Shown piece after piece: positions 18,421 through 29,226 of a stretch of DNA of 64,000 nt; position 1 is the first letter of the stretch, and the number at the start of each line of letters is the position of its first letter. A model generated the notes under the pieces. That model did no database searches and was not told the DNA's origin. It saw only the letters and a list, made by a program, of their open reading frames with translations. The stretch lies in the NCBI RefSeq assembly GCF_000427905.1, contig NZ_ATYX01000008.1, positions 156,840 to 220,839 of the forward strand. Reading direction: 5' to 3'. The DNA is from Thermocrispum agreste DSM 44070 (GTDB taxonomy: Bacteria; Actinomycetota; Actinomycetes; Mycobacteriales; Pseudonocardiaceae). Made by a program: the position numbers and the translations under genes.

Positions 18421-18645
18421 GCTGCCGGAGACCGAGAGCCCGCACACCACACGACAGCCCCGCCCGGCAGCCCCAACCCCACGACACAACCGACCCACCG
18501 CACGACCAGCTGCCAGACACCGACAACCCACACACCACACGACAACCCCACCCGGCAGCCCCAACCCCACGACACAACCGACCCACCGCACGACCAGCTG
18601 CCGGAGACCCAGAGCCCGCACACCGCACGACGCCCCCTCCCGTCA
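18421..18645. repeat. 88-bp tandem repeat downstream of thiX
   Basis: Two full 88-base units (18421-18508 and 18509-18596) and a partial third (from 18597) fill most of the 403-base gap. Each unit opens with a version of TGCCGGAGACCGAGAGCCC. The same word occurs inside the 3' end of the thioredoxin gene (18340-18357) and again at 18671. The gap is C/A rich and has no coding frame. Confidence 0.8.
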
Positions 18646-18795
18646 CCCCAGCCCACTGCATCACCCTGCATGCCGGAGACCGACGACCCCTCACCACGTG
18701 ACCACCCGCCCGCCATTCGGCCGACCCGCCGCGGCCGGGCGTCCACATGGTGGACACCGCTCCCATAACCAGGGAAAACGCCGTAGCGTCGGGGC

Positions 18796-19238
18796 ATGTC
18801 CACCAGCCAGCAGATCGATCCCCGCGGCCCGCGATTCGCCGCCGGGATCACCACCGTGGTGCTCGCCGTCGTGTTGATCACCAGCTGGTGGCCGTTGCTG
18901 GCCGCGCAAGCGGTGGTGTTCGCCGCGGGCGCGTTGTTCGGCCTCCGGTTCTCGCCGTATGGGGCGCTGTACCGGGTCGCGGTGCAGCCGCGCCTCGGTC
19001 CTGCCACAGAACGAGAGGACGAGGCCCCGCCGCGGTTCGCGCAAGCGGTCGGGTTCGTCTTCGCCGTGACCGGGGTGATCGGCTACGCCTCCGGGTTGAC
19101 CACGCTGGGGATCGTTGCCACGGCTGCCGCGCTGCTGGCGGCGCCTTTCTCAACGTGGCATTCAATTTCTGCCTCGGTTGCGAGGCCTACCTGCTGATCA
19201 AGCGCCTCGGCCGGCCGGCCGGCACGCAAACCACCTGA
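18796..19238 (+). pseudogene. DUF4395 membrane protein, frameshifted near its end
   Basis: The first 115 codons encode a typical DUF4395 protein with paired membrane segments (about 14-45 and 78-115). The frame then runs into STWHSISASVARPTC and stops at 19197. Moving to the frame that ends at 19238 restores the family's C-terminus, FLNVAFNFCLGCEAYLLIK, including a CLGC motif. The fit needs one extra base near 19141 (GCGGCGCC). The lost cysteine pair is probably the redox-active part, since the neighbours are a thioredoxin and a sulfurtransferase. No heptameric slippery sequence is visible, so a true lesion or a base-calling error is more likely than programmed frameshifting. Confidence 0.75.
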
Positions 19239-19264
19239 TTCGCAGCCTGGGAAAGGGAGCAGTT

Positions 19265-20104
19265 ATGAGCCGCGAAGACGTCCTGGTGTCCACCGCGTGG
19301 GCGGAGGAGAACCTGGACACGCCCGGCATCGTGTTCGTCGAAGTCGACGAGGACACCTCCGCTTACGACAAGGGACACATCCGCAACGCCGTCAAGATCG
19401 ACTGGAAGAACGAGCTGCAGGACCCGGTCCGCCGTGACTTCGTGGACAAGGCGGGCTTCGAGAAGCTGCTGAGCGAGAAGGGCATCGCCAACGACGACAC
19501 GGTCGTGCTCTACGGCGGCAACAACAACTGGTTCGCCGCCTACGCCTACTGGTACTTCAAGCTGTACGGCCACGAGAAGCTGAAGCTGCTCGACGGCGGC
19601 CGCAAGAAGTGGGAGCTGGAGGGTCGCGAGCTGGTCACCGAGGTGCCGCAGCGGCCGCAGACCAGCTACGTGGCCAAAGAGCAGGACCTGTCGCTGCGGG
19701 CCTTCCGGGACGAGGTCGTCGAGGCGATCAACCAGAAGAACATCGTCGACGTGCGCTCGCCGGACGAGTTCGCCGGCAAGCTGCTGGCGCCTGCCCACCT
19801 GCCGCAGGAGTCGGCCCAGCGTCCCGGTCACGTCCCGTCCGCGGTGAACGTGCCGTGGGCCAAGGCGGCCAACGAGGACGGTACGTTCAAGTCGAACGAG
19901 GAGCTGAAGCAGATCTACACCGAGGCGGGCCTGGACCTGAACAAGCCGACCATCGCCTACTGCCGCATCGGTGAGCGCTCCAGCCACACCTGGTTCGCGC
20001 TGCACGAGCTGCTCGGCCTGCAGGACGTCAAGAACTACGACGGCTCGTGGACCGAGTACGGCTCGCTGGTCGGTGTGCCGATCGAGACGGGAGCCAACTC
20101 GTGA
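19265..20104 (+). CDS. cysA: Thiosulfate sulfurtransferase (rhodanese)
   Basis: Two-domain rhodanese of 279 residues, close in size to mycobacterial CysA2. It transfers sulfane sulfur from thiosulfate to cyanide or a thiol acceptor. The inactive N-terminal rhodanese domain spans about 1-140. The catalytic domain carries the persulfide cysteine at residue 233 in YCRIGERSSH. CRIGER loops are typical of the thiosulfate-using CysA/SseA group. The start is ATG 19265 with AAAGGGAGC upstream. The stop overlaps the DUF1416 start as GTGA, the conserved cysA-sseC pairing. Confidence 0.93.
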   Translation: MSREDVLVSTAWAEENLDTPGIVFVEVDEDTSAYDKGHIRNAVKIDWKNELQDPVRRDFVDKAGFEKLLSEKGIANDDTVVLYGGNNNWFAAYAYWYFKLYGHEKLKLLDGGRKKWELEGRELVTEVPQRPQTSYVAKEQDLSLRAFRDEVVEAINQKNIVDVRSPDEFAGKLLAPAHLPQESAQRPGHVPSAVNVPWAKAANEDGTFKSNEELKQIYTEAGLDLNKPTIAYCRIGERSSHTWFALHELLGLQDVKNYDGSWTEYGSLVGVPIETGANS

Positions 20105-20415
20105 GCGTGCAGGTGGACAGCGGCTGCGCCGCCCCGGCGCAGGAAGCCACACCGGACGACTTCGACACCCGCGGCCAGGTGGTCATCGCGGGCACGGTGA
20201 CCGCAGGCGGCCAACCGTTGCCGAACGCCTACGTGCGGCTGCTCAACGCCGACGGCGAGTTCGCCGGTGAGGTGCAGGCGTCCGAGCAGGGCGAGTTCCG
20301 CTTCTACGCCGCGGCGGGCAAGTGGACGGTGCGGGCGTTGCACGCCGAGGGAACAGGTGAGGCCGCAGTGGAGACCGACGCGCCGAAGTTGTACCGGGTG
20401 TCGGTGTCCGTCTGA
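20101..20415 (+). CDS. sseC: DUF1416 protein (SseC-like)
   Basis: A 104-residue actinobacterial protein always found next to CysA-type sulfurtransferases. It has a transthyretin/carboxypeptidase-regulatory-like beta fold, seen in GTVTAGGQPLPNAYVRLLN, GEFRFYAAAGKWTVRALH and KLYRVSVSV. An N-terminal cysteine (SGCAAP, residue 9) is family-typical. Its exact role in sulfur metabolism is not established. The GTG start overlaps the cysA stop, so the two are translationally coupled. A strong terminator follows 32 bases later, ending the operon that begins at DUF2993. Confidence 0.9.
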   Translation: MSVQVDSGCAAPAQEATPDDFDTRGQVVIAGTVTAGGQPLPNAYVRLLNADGEFAGEVQASEQGEFRFYAAAGKWTVRALHAEGTGEAAVETDAPKLYRVSVSV

Positions 20416-20447
20416 GACCACCTGACGCCCCGTTCTTCCTTCCGGAT

Positions 20448-20488
20448 GTTTCCCCGGTGCCGGTTCGGCACCGGGGAAACGCGTTTTT
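20448..20488 (+). terminator. Intrinsic terminator after DUF1416
   Basis: Perfect 15-base stem (20448-20462 with 20466-20480), three-base loop, then GCGTTTTT. This is the cleanest Rho-independent terminator in the window and closes the plus-strand sulfur operon. Confidence 0.92.
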
Positions 20489-20597
20489 CGGGGCCTCAAG
20501 CGGTCGTACCTGGACCGCCGCCCGGCAGGCCGCACCTCGCGGCCGCCGCACCGCTCCGGGCGGCGTACGGCGCAACTGGCCGGAGCCGCCCCTGTCC

Positions 20598-22610
<2,013 letters not shown>

Positions 22611-22774
22611 CCGGCCGATCGTCGGGCCGGAACTTCGGGCGATATGCGCGTTCTGTACACGGCCAAGCGGGTGTAGTTATCACCAAGAAGAGAATTCGTC
22701 ACACTTTCAGGTAGCGCACACCGGCACGAAGCGTCACGTTCCCTCTGTCTGGCCCACGGCAGAAGGGAACCGGC

Positions 22775-23419
22775 ATGTCCTTCACGTTTCGCCGCGCACT
22801 GACCGTTCTCGGCTCGACCGCGCTGCTCTCCACCGGAGTCGCGGCCACGTCATCCGGTTCCGCGATCGCGGAGCCACCCAACATCCCGGATCCGGCCACC
22901 GCCGCCTCGATGCTCTCCCAGCTGACCGTTCGGCCGGACGGCTCGCAGGACGGCTACGACCGTGACAAGTTCCCGCACTGGAGCAACCAAGGCAACTCGT
23001 GCAACACGCGCGAGGTCGTCCTGCGACGCGACGGAACCAATGTGCAAGTCGGCGACGATTGCTATCCGATCTCCGGCAGCTGGTACAGCCCATTCGACGG
23101 GGCCACCTGGACCGACCCGTCGGACGTCGACATCGACCACATGGTGCCGCTGGCGGAGGCGTGGCGCACCGGCGCTTCCCACTGGACCCAGGCCGAGCGG
23201 AAAGCGTTCGCCAACGACCTGAACAGCCCGCAGCTGATCGCCGTCACCGACGACGTGAACCAGTCGAAGGGCGACAAGGGCCCCGAGGACTGGAAGCCAC
23301 CGTCACAGAGCTACTGGTGCACGTACGCGCGGATGTGGATCGGGGTGAAGTACAAGTACGACCTCACCACGTCTTCGAACGAGAAGGCCGCGCTGAACGA
23401 CATGCTCGACCGGTGCTGA
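22775..23419 (+). CDS. Secreted HNH-family nuclease (DUF1524)
   Basis: A 214-residue exported protein with a signal peptide (about 1-32, cleavage near AIA-EP). The C-terminal part is the DUF1524/HNH nuclease seen in GmrSD-type and many secreted actinobacterial nucleases. The metal-binding motif is DIDHMVPLAEAW (residues 119-130), and NLNSPQLIAVTDDVNQSKGD-like residues follow, with Asn in the expected beta-beta-alpha position. Cysteine pairs near residues 76/96 and in the tail suggest disulfides. The start is ATG 22775 behind AGAAGGGAA. It probably degrades extracellular DNA or RNA for nutrients; a role as a toxin is less likely because no immunity gene is next to it. Confidence 0.85.
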   Translation: MSFTFRRALTVLGSTALLSTGVAATSSGSAIAEPPNIPDPATAASMLSQLTVRPDGSQDGYDRDKFPHWSNQGNSCNTREVVLRRDGTNVQVGDDCYPISGSWYSPFDGATWTDPSDVDIDHMVPLAEAWRTGASHWTQAERKAFANDLNSPQLIAVTDDVNQSKGDKGPEDWKPPSQSYWCTYARMWIGVKYKYDLTTSSNEKAALNDMLDRC

Positions 23420-23465
23420 TCGGGAGAGCGGGTCCCTGGACGCGTCACCGAGCCGATCGCGGCAG

Positions 23466-23503
23466 GCCGCACCGGCCACCACCGGCCGAGCGGCCGGTGC
23501 GGC
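23466..23503. terminator. Hairpin between convergent genes
   Basis: Perfect 12-base GC stem (23466-23477 with 23492-23503) between the nuclease gene and the convergent DUF3151 gene. No U-tract. Confidence 0.5.
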
Positions 23504-23599
23504 TGTTCGAACGGTGCTGCATGCCCGCCCGGATCGCCACGTGAGACCGGGACCGAGCGCCGAAGAGCGCCGGCCAGCCAGCGCCGCTCCGCGGCAGTG

Positions 23600-24010
23600 C
23601 TACTTCTTCAGCCCAGTGGCCTCCACCGCCGCCGGGTCGGAGTCGGCCAGGAACTGCAGGCACCGTTCGTATTCGTCGGTCTCTCCGATCCGCTCGGCGG
23701 CTCGCGCCAGCGCCGCCAGCGAGCGCAGGAAGCCCTGGTTCGGCCGGTGCTGCCACGGGATCGGGCCGTGCCCCTTCCAGCCGGCCCGCCGCAGCTGGTC
23801 CAGACCGCGGTGGTAACCGGTGCGGGCGTAGGCGTACGCCGTCACGTTCTGGCCCGCGGCCAGGGCTTCGTCGGCTAGTTGCGCCCAGGCCTCGCTGAAC
23901 TGCGGGTGCTCGGCGGCGACGTCGGCGGCCGGGGTGCCCGAGTCGAGCGCGGCCTCGGCGGCGGGATTGCCGGGCAGCTGGATCGGCTCCGGTTCGAGCA
24001 GGTTGGTCAT
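23600..24010 (-). CDS. DUF3151 protein
   Basis: A 136-residue cytosolic protein conserved in actinobacteria and usually found close to fba, as with Rv0360c near Rv0363c. It contains a TPR-like helical arrangement: FSEAWAQLADEALAAGQNV, AYAYARTGYHRGLDQLRRAG and GFLRSLAALARAAERIGE. The segment WKGHGPIPWQHRPNQGFL is a strongly conserved family signature. The start is ATG 24010; seven further in-frame codons upstream are possible but lack a ribosome site. Function is unknown. Confidence 0.9.
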   Translation of the reverse strand: MTNLLEPEPIQLPGNPAAEAALDSGTPAADVAAEHPQFSEAWAQLADEALAAGQNVTAYAYARTGYHRGLDQLRRAGWKGHGPIPWQHRPNQGFLRSLAALARAAERIGETDEYERCLQFLADSDPAAVEATGLKK

Positions 24011-24040
24011 GGCGTCATGGTGCCAGGTCATGGTGCCAGG

Positions 24041-24127
24041 TCAGAGAACCAGGCTGAGCAGCGTACTGCCGCCCGCGGCGACCAGAAGCACGACCATGAC
24101 CAGAGCAATCGCACGTTTCGACATCAT
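24041..24127 (-). CDS. 28-residue single-helix membrane peptide (predicted)
   Basis: A very short frame beginning with two ATG codons encodes a basic start (MMSKR) followed by an uninterrupted hydrophobic helix (about residues 6-28), ending TLLSLVL. It is 30 bases upstream of DUF3151 on the same strand, so the two would share a transcript. The ribosome site is weak (GGGCAG). Lysine-arginine start plus a single helix is a common form for small membrane regulators. No homologue is recalled. Confidence 0.45.
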   Translation of the reverse strand: MMSKRAIALVMVVLLVAAGGSTLLSLVL

Positions 24128-24350
24128 CACTGCCCATCATGACCGGCCGGGGCGGAGCTGGCGGCTCGGCTGATGCGAACGGGCCGGCCGAGGCGCTGAA
24201 CGGCCGGTGGCTGCTCAGCCGAGCACTACCCGGCCAACCGCCCATCGCGCGCAACGGACCACGTGCCTGCACCGGATGCGGCGCTGCCGGTAATGGTCGA
24301 AGCCCGGCCGACAACGGGAGCACCGGCCGGGGTGTCGGGCTGTCGGGCTG

Positions 24351-24524
24351 CACAAGAAAACCGGCCCAAGCGCCATGCGCACCACAACCCGGCCACACAA
24401 GAACCAGTCGCCCCGCCACGCCAGCCAAGCAACCCCCACACCCACGCCACCCGGACAAGACCGAGCGCGTCGCGCCCACCCACACACAAAAGACCGGCCA
24501 ACGATGCCCTCACGGCACCGGCCA
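24351..24524. repeat. Direct repeat, copy 1, downstream of fba
   Basis: About 174 bases, C/A rich, strongly similar to 24635-24807. Both begin CACAAGAA(A/G)ACCGGCC, share GCGCCATGCGCACCACAACC and ACAAGACCGAGCGCGTCGCG, and end in ACAAAAGACCGGCC plus an ACGATGCC hairpin arm. No coding frame is credible. Confidence 0.8.
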
Positions 24525-24634
24525 GGCGAAACCGCACACACCCGTCGGCCTGTCGCCCCCAGGCAAGGCTCGTACGCACCCGCATCCAACCACCAACGCC
24601 CACCCAACGAGGCCGAGCGCACTCAACCTCCTGA

Positions 24635-24807
24635 CACAAGAAGACCGGCCGCTAGCGCCATGCGCACCACAACCCGGCCACACAAGAACCAGTCGCCCCA
24701 CCACGCCGACCAGGCACGCCGCACCCCCACGCCACCCGGACAAGACCGAGCGCGTCGCGCCCCCCACACACAAAAGACCGGCCGACGATGCCTCGTGGCA
24801 CCGGCCG
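24635..24807. repeat. Direct repeat, copy 2, carrying the fba terminator
   Basis: Second copy of the unit at 24351-24524, offset 284 bases. Its right end is the stem of the functional-looking terminator of fba (24771-24815). Copy 1 thus looks like a duplicated, decayed terminator region. Together they fill most of the 700-base gap 24128-24834. Confidence 0.8.
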
Positions 24808-24815
24808 GCCGGTCT
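24771..24815 (-). terminator. Intrinsic terminator after fba
   Basis: On the minus strand AGACCGGCCG (24806-24815) pairs with CGGCCGGTCT (24775-24784), followed by TTTTG. It lies 20 bases after the fba stop. Confidence 0.8.
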
Positions 24816-24834
24816 GCTGCCAGCGGAACGCGGA

Positions 24835-25866
<1,032 letters not shown>

Positions 25867-26018
25867 CGGCGCTCCTTGTGCTCGCGGTATCAAGCCTGGT
25901 CCAGGGCCCATCCTACGGACGGGACACGGGCCCGTACCACAAGCGGTCTGCCCCTGTGGGCAGTCTCCTGTTAGGCTCGGCTCGACCTACTCTCCGGTAG
26001 CTGCTGCGAGGAGGTGCC

Positions 26019-26939
26019 GTGGCCGGCAACCCGTTCACGTCCAGGTCGCTGAGGAACAGGGTCGTGCTGATCACGGGAGCCGCCAGGGGCATCGGCGCCG
26101 GGCTCGCCGAGCGCTTCGCGGCGCGCGGGGCCAAGGTCGCGCTGCTCGGCCTGGAGCCGGAGGAACTGGCCGCGGTGGCCCGCCGCATCGGGCCGGACGC
26201 GGCGTGGTGGGAGGCCGATGTCACCAGCTGGCAGGACCTGGAGAAGGCCGTTGCCGAGGTCGTGCAGCGGTGGGGCGGCATCGACGTCGTGGTGGCCAAC
26301 GCCGGCATCGCCAGCACCGGATTCGTGCGGTCCGTCGACCCGGTGGCGTTCGAGAAGGTCATCGAGGTGAACCTGCTCGGCGTCTGGCGGACGTTCCGCG
26401 TCGCGATGCCGCACGTCATCGAGCGCAAGGGCTACTTGCTGGCCATCTCGTCGCTGGCCGCGATCGCGCACGCCCCGGGGATGGCCAACTACGCGGCGTC
26501 GAAGGCCGCCGTCGAGGCGTTCTGCAACAGCCTGCGTGCCGAGCTGCGGCACCTGGGGGTGCGGGTGGGGGTCGCGCACCCCACCTGGATCGGCACCGAC
26601 CTTGTCACCAGCGCCGACCGGCACCCGGTCTTCGGCAAGATGCGCGGGCGGATGCCCGCCTTCCTCGGCAAGACCTATCCGCTCGAGGTCGCCCTCGATC
26701 ACCTCGAACGCGGCACCTTGCGCCGGGCACGCACCATTCACGTGCCGCGCTGGGTGGGTGCCATGAAGCTGCTCCGTTCGCTGCTGCCGCCGTTGATCGA
26801 GATCGGCAGCGGGCGAACCGGCGTGGCCCAGGCCGATGCCGAAGCGATGCGGGACATCGCCACCAGGGGCGCACGGGAATCCGCGGTGGTCGGCCCGGGC
26901 GCGCGAGCGGCGCTGGAGAAGTCCGACCAGGCCGGCTAG
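26019..26939 (+). CDS. Short-chain dehydrogenase/reductase
   Basis: A 306-residue SDR with the NAD(P)-binding glycine motif GAARGIG (about 20-26), NAG in VVVANAGIA, catalytic serine in AISSLAAIAH and the YxxxK pair in NYAASKAAVEAF. The extra C-terminal 60 residues include a hydrophobic stretch (MKLLRSLLPPLIEIG), which may touch membranes or lipids, as in some mycobacterial SDRs. The start is GTG 26019 with GAGGAGG upstream. The hairpin-prone CTGCCC...GGGCAG (25949-25964) lies in its leader. Its stop codon interlocks with that of the convergent dioxygenase-like gene. Substrate unknown. Confidence 0.9.
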   Translation: MAGNPFTSRSLRNRVVLITGAARGIGAGLAERFAARGAKVALLGLEPEELAAVARRIGPDAAWWEADVTSWQDLEKAVAEVVQRWGGIDVVVANAGIASTGFVRSVDPVAFEKVIEVNLLGVWRTFRVAMPHVIERKGYLLAISSLAAIAHAPGMANYAASKAAVEAFCNSLRAELRHLGVRVGVAHPTWIGTDLVTSADRHPVFGKMRGRMPAFLGKTYPLEVALDHLERGTLRRARTIHVPRWVGAMKLLRSLLPPLIEIGSGRTGVAQADAEAMRDIATRGARESAVVGPGARAALEKSDQAG

Positions 26940-27718
26940 CCGAGCTGCACCGACCGTTTCGCCAGGCCGTACCAGAAACCTTCGATCGCCGTCCGCGCCA
27001 CGCCTGCCTCTTCGCCTGCGCCGAGGCTGACGAACAGCGGCGCGAAGTGCTCGGTGCGCGGGTGGGCTCTGCCGGCGGCCGGCGCTTTGTGGTGGAAGTC
27101 CAGCAAGGCGTCGACGTCGCCGGTGGACAGCACCTCGTTGCCCCAGTCGTCGAACTCGACCGACCAGGACGGCGGGGGCGCGTCGGCGGGGCCGGACATC
27201 GGGTTCATCTCGCGCAGGTTGTGGGTGAAGAAGCCGCTGCCCACGATCAGCACGCCGGCATGCCGCAGCGGCGCCAGCCTGCGGCCGATCTCGTACAGCT
27301 CGCGCGGGTCGAGCGACGGCATGGAAATCTGCAGCACCGGAACGTCCGCCTGCGGGTACATCTCCATCAGCGGCACGTAAGCGCCGTGATCGAGCCCGCG
27401 GTCCGGGGCGTCCGCGGTGGGATAACCGGCGCCGGCGAGCAGTCTGCGTACCTCGGCAGCCAGCTCCGGAGCGCCAGGGGCCGGGTATTGCACGTCGTAG
27501 TAGCGCTGCGGAAAACCCCAGAAGTCGTACACCAAGGGGCGGGTGGAGGTTGCCCCGATGGTCAACGGGGCGGCTTCCCAGTGCGCCGAGACCACCAGAA
27601 CGGCTCGCGGCTTCGGTAGCCGCGCGGACCAGGCGGCCAGCTCGGCCGGCCAGACGGGATCGTCCGCCAGCGGCGGTGCGCCGTGGCTGAGGTAGAGGAC
27701 CGGCATCGGTTGGCTCAT
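26936..27718 (-). CDS. Extradiol ring-cleavage dioxygenase-like protein (YgiD/DODA family)
   Basis: A 260-residue member of the class III extradiol dioxygenase B family, related to 4,5-DOPA dioxygenase. Zinc/iron-binding positions expected for the family are present: LSHGAPP (His11), SAHWEAAPLTIG, LDHGAYVPL and GSGFFTHNLREM. The physiological substrate in bacteria is uncertain. The start is ATG 27718; the ribosome site (AAAGGG) is modest. Its TAG stop shares bases with the SDR stop on the other strand (26936-26939), so the two genes meet without a gap. Confidence 0.87.
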   Translation of the reverse strand: MSQPMPVLYLSHGAPPLADDPVWPAELAAWSARLPKPRAVLVVSAHWEAAPLTIGATSTRPLVYDFWGFPQRYYDVQYPAPGAPELAAEVRRLLAGAGYPTADAPDRGLDHGAYVPLMEMYPQADVPVLQISMPSLDPRELYEIGRRLAPLRHAGVLIVGSGFFTHNLREMNPMSGPADAPPPSWSVEFDDWGNEVLSTGDVDALLDFHHKAPAAGRAHPRTEHFAPLFVSLGAGEEAGVARTAIEGFWYGLAKRSVQLG

Positions 27719-27847
27719 GCCGTAGGGAACCCTTTCGGCGACGGAGCTATTCCTGGGGCCAGGTCGGCCGGGGAGTCCTGCTGCCGGGGCGCCCGGGCGA
27801 AGAGAATTCCCTCGGCCGGTGGGCCGCATCTCGGTAGCGTTCGGCCC

Positions 27848-28585
27848 ATGCAGACGGTCACGCTGGCCCAGCGCCCCGAGCTCGCCGACAGGCTGTGGGA
27901 CTTCCCCGGCGTCTGGGGGGAGTTCATGTACCAGGACCGGACCGCCGACCTGTACTACGACACCTGCGTGCGGCTGTATCCGGAGTACGTGATGCTCGCG
28001 CTGGACGGTGACCGGCCGATCGCCCGCTCGTTCAGCGTGCCGCTGGCCTGGGACGGTGATCCTGCGGCCGGGCTGCCCGAGGACGGCTGGGACTGGGCGA
28101 TCCGGCAGAGCGTGCAGACCCGGTTCTCCGGCAGCAACCCGAACCTGGTGTGTGCACTGGAGATCAGCGTGCAGGCCGACCACCGTGGCAAAGGGCTGTC
28201 CGGAGTCATGCTGGAGGCCATGCGACGCAACGTCGCGGCTCTGGGCTTCACCACCCTCGTCGCCCCGGTCCGTCCCAGCGGCAAACACCAGCGCCCGGAC
28301 GAACCGATGACCAGCTATGTCGCGCGCACCCGCGACGACGGGCTCCCGGAGGACCCGTGGCTACGGGTGCACGTGCGGGCAGGCGGCACGGTGGTGAACA
28401 TCGCCCCGATGTCCATGCAGATTTCCGGGACGGTGGCGCAATGGCGTACATGGACCGGCTTGCCGTTCGACCACCGGGGTCCGGTGCACGTGCCCGGGGC
28501 ACTCGTCCCGGTGTTGTGCGAACCGGACCACGGCTATGCCACCTACGTCGAACCGAACGTGTGGGTTCTGCACCGGATCACCTGA
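27848..28585 (+). CDS. GNAT-fold protein of unknown substrate
   Basis: A 245-residue cytosolic protein. The central region ALEISVQADHRGKGLSGVML matches the beta4-alpha3 acetyl-CoA loop of GNAT acyltransferases (Q/R-x-x-G-x-G/A). The N-terminus, with YYDTCVRLYPEYVMLALDGD and FSVPLAWDGD, and the C-terminus, with VHVPGALVPVL, are conserved in similar actinobacterial proteins as far as I recall. The start is ATG 27848; no good ribosome site is visible, so a leaderless message is possible. The gene is divergent from the dioxygenase-like gene and convergent with dnaB. Confidence 0.7.
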   Translation: MQTVTLAQRPELADRLWDFPGVWGEFMYQDRTADLYYDTCVRLYPEYVMLALDGDRPIARSFSVPLAWDGDPAAGLPEDGWDWAIRQSVQTRFSGSNPNLVCALEISVQADHRGKGLSGVMLEAMRRNVAALGFTTLVAPVRPSGKHQRPDEPMTSYVARTRDDGLPEDPWLRVHVRAGGTVVNIAPMSMQISGTVAQWRTWTGLPFDHRGPVHVPGALVPVLCEPDHGYATYVEPNVWVLHRIT

Positions 28586-28733
28586 TGATCATCGGCGCGC
28601 CCTGCGGGCCGCTCCGGCTGGCATCCGCGCGAACGCCGCTCTTCGGAGCTGGTCACCCACCGGGCGAGGTCGGCGATCTCGCAGCGTCTGCTTCAGCGCT
28701 GCCAGCAGGCCGTCAGCTGTGAATGGGAGCCGA

Positions 28734-29042
28734 CGTCCATCCCGCAGCACCCGTCGGTACGGCCGATCCCGGGGCACCCCCTCAGCACAGCCCATCCCAC
28801 GGCATCCCGTCGGCACGACAACATCCCGTGGCACCGCGTCAGCGCGGCCGATCCCACGGCACCTCCTCAGCACAGCCCATCCCGCGGCACCCCGTCAGCA
28901 CGACCCATCCCGCGACACCCCCTCGGCACGACCTATCCCACGGCACCCCGTCAGTACAGCCCATCCCCCGGCACCCCCTCAGCACGACCCATCCCACGGC
29001 ACCCCGTCAGCGCGGCCGATCCCGCGGCGCGCCGTCGGCGCG
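28734..29042. repeat. 28-bp tandem array (about 11 units)
   Basis: Eleven head-to-tail units of 28 bases (one of 29) with consensus close to GCCCATCCCACGGCACCCCG plus TCAGCACG. Units differ at a few positions. There are no spacers, so it is not a CRISPR array, and a 28-base period cannot encode a protein repeat. It fills the convergent gap between the GNAT-like gene and dnaB. The flanks (28586-28733 and 29043-29226) show no gene. Confidence 0.92.
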
Positions 29043-29226
29043 GTCCGCCAGGTACTCGGCTGCGTGGATGTTGCCGGACGGCCCGCAAATCCCGTCCCGC
29101 TAGCTTCGATGCCCCGATGCGCTCCGGTGCGGCCTGGCAAGGAGGCCACGACAATGACCGCCGCTCCCCGTACCGCCCCTGCAGGCCGGCCATCGCCCGG
29201 CTGACCAACCCGCCTGACCACCGCCG

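Noticed and set aside
18796-19238. Programmed ribosomal frameshift in DUF4395
   Set aside because: No slippery heptamer or downstream pseudoknot is visible at 19135-19150.
28734-29042. CRISPR array
   Set aside because: Repeat units are contiguous with no spacers, and no cas gene is present.
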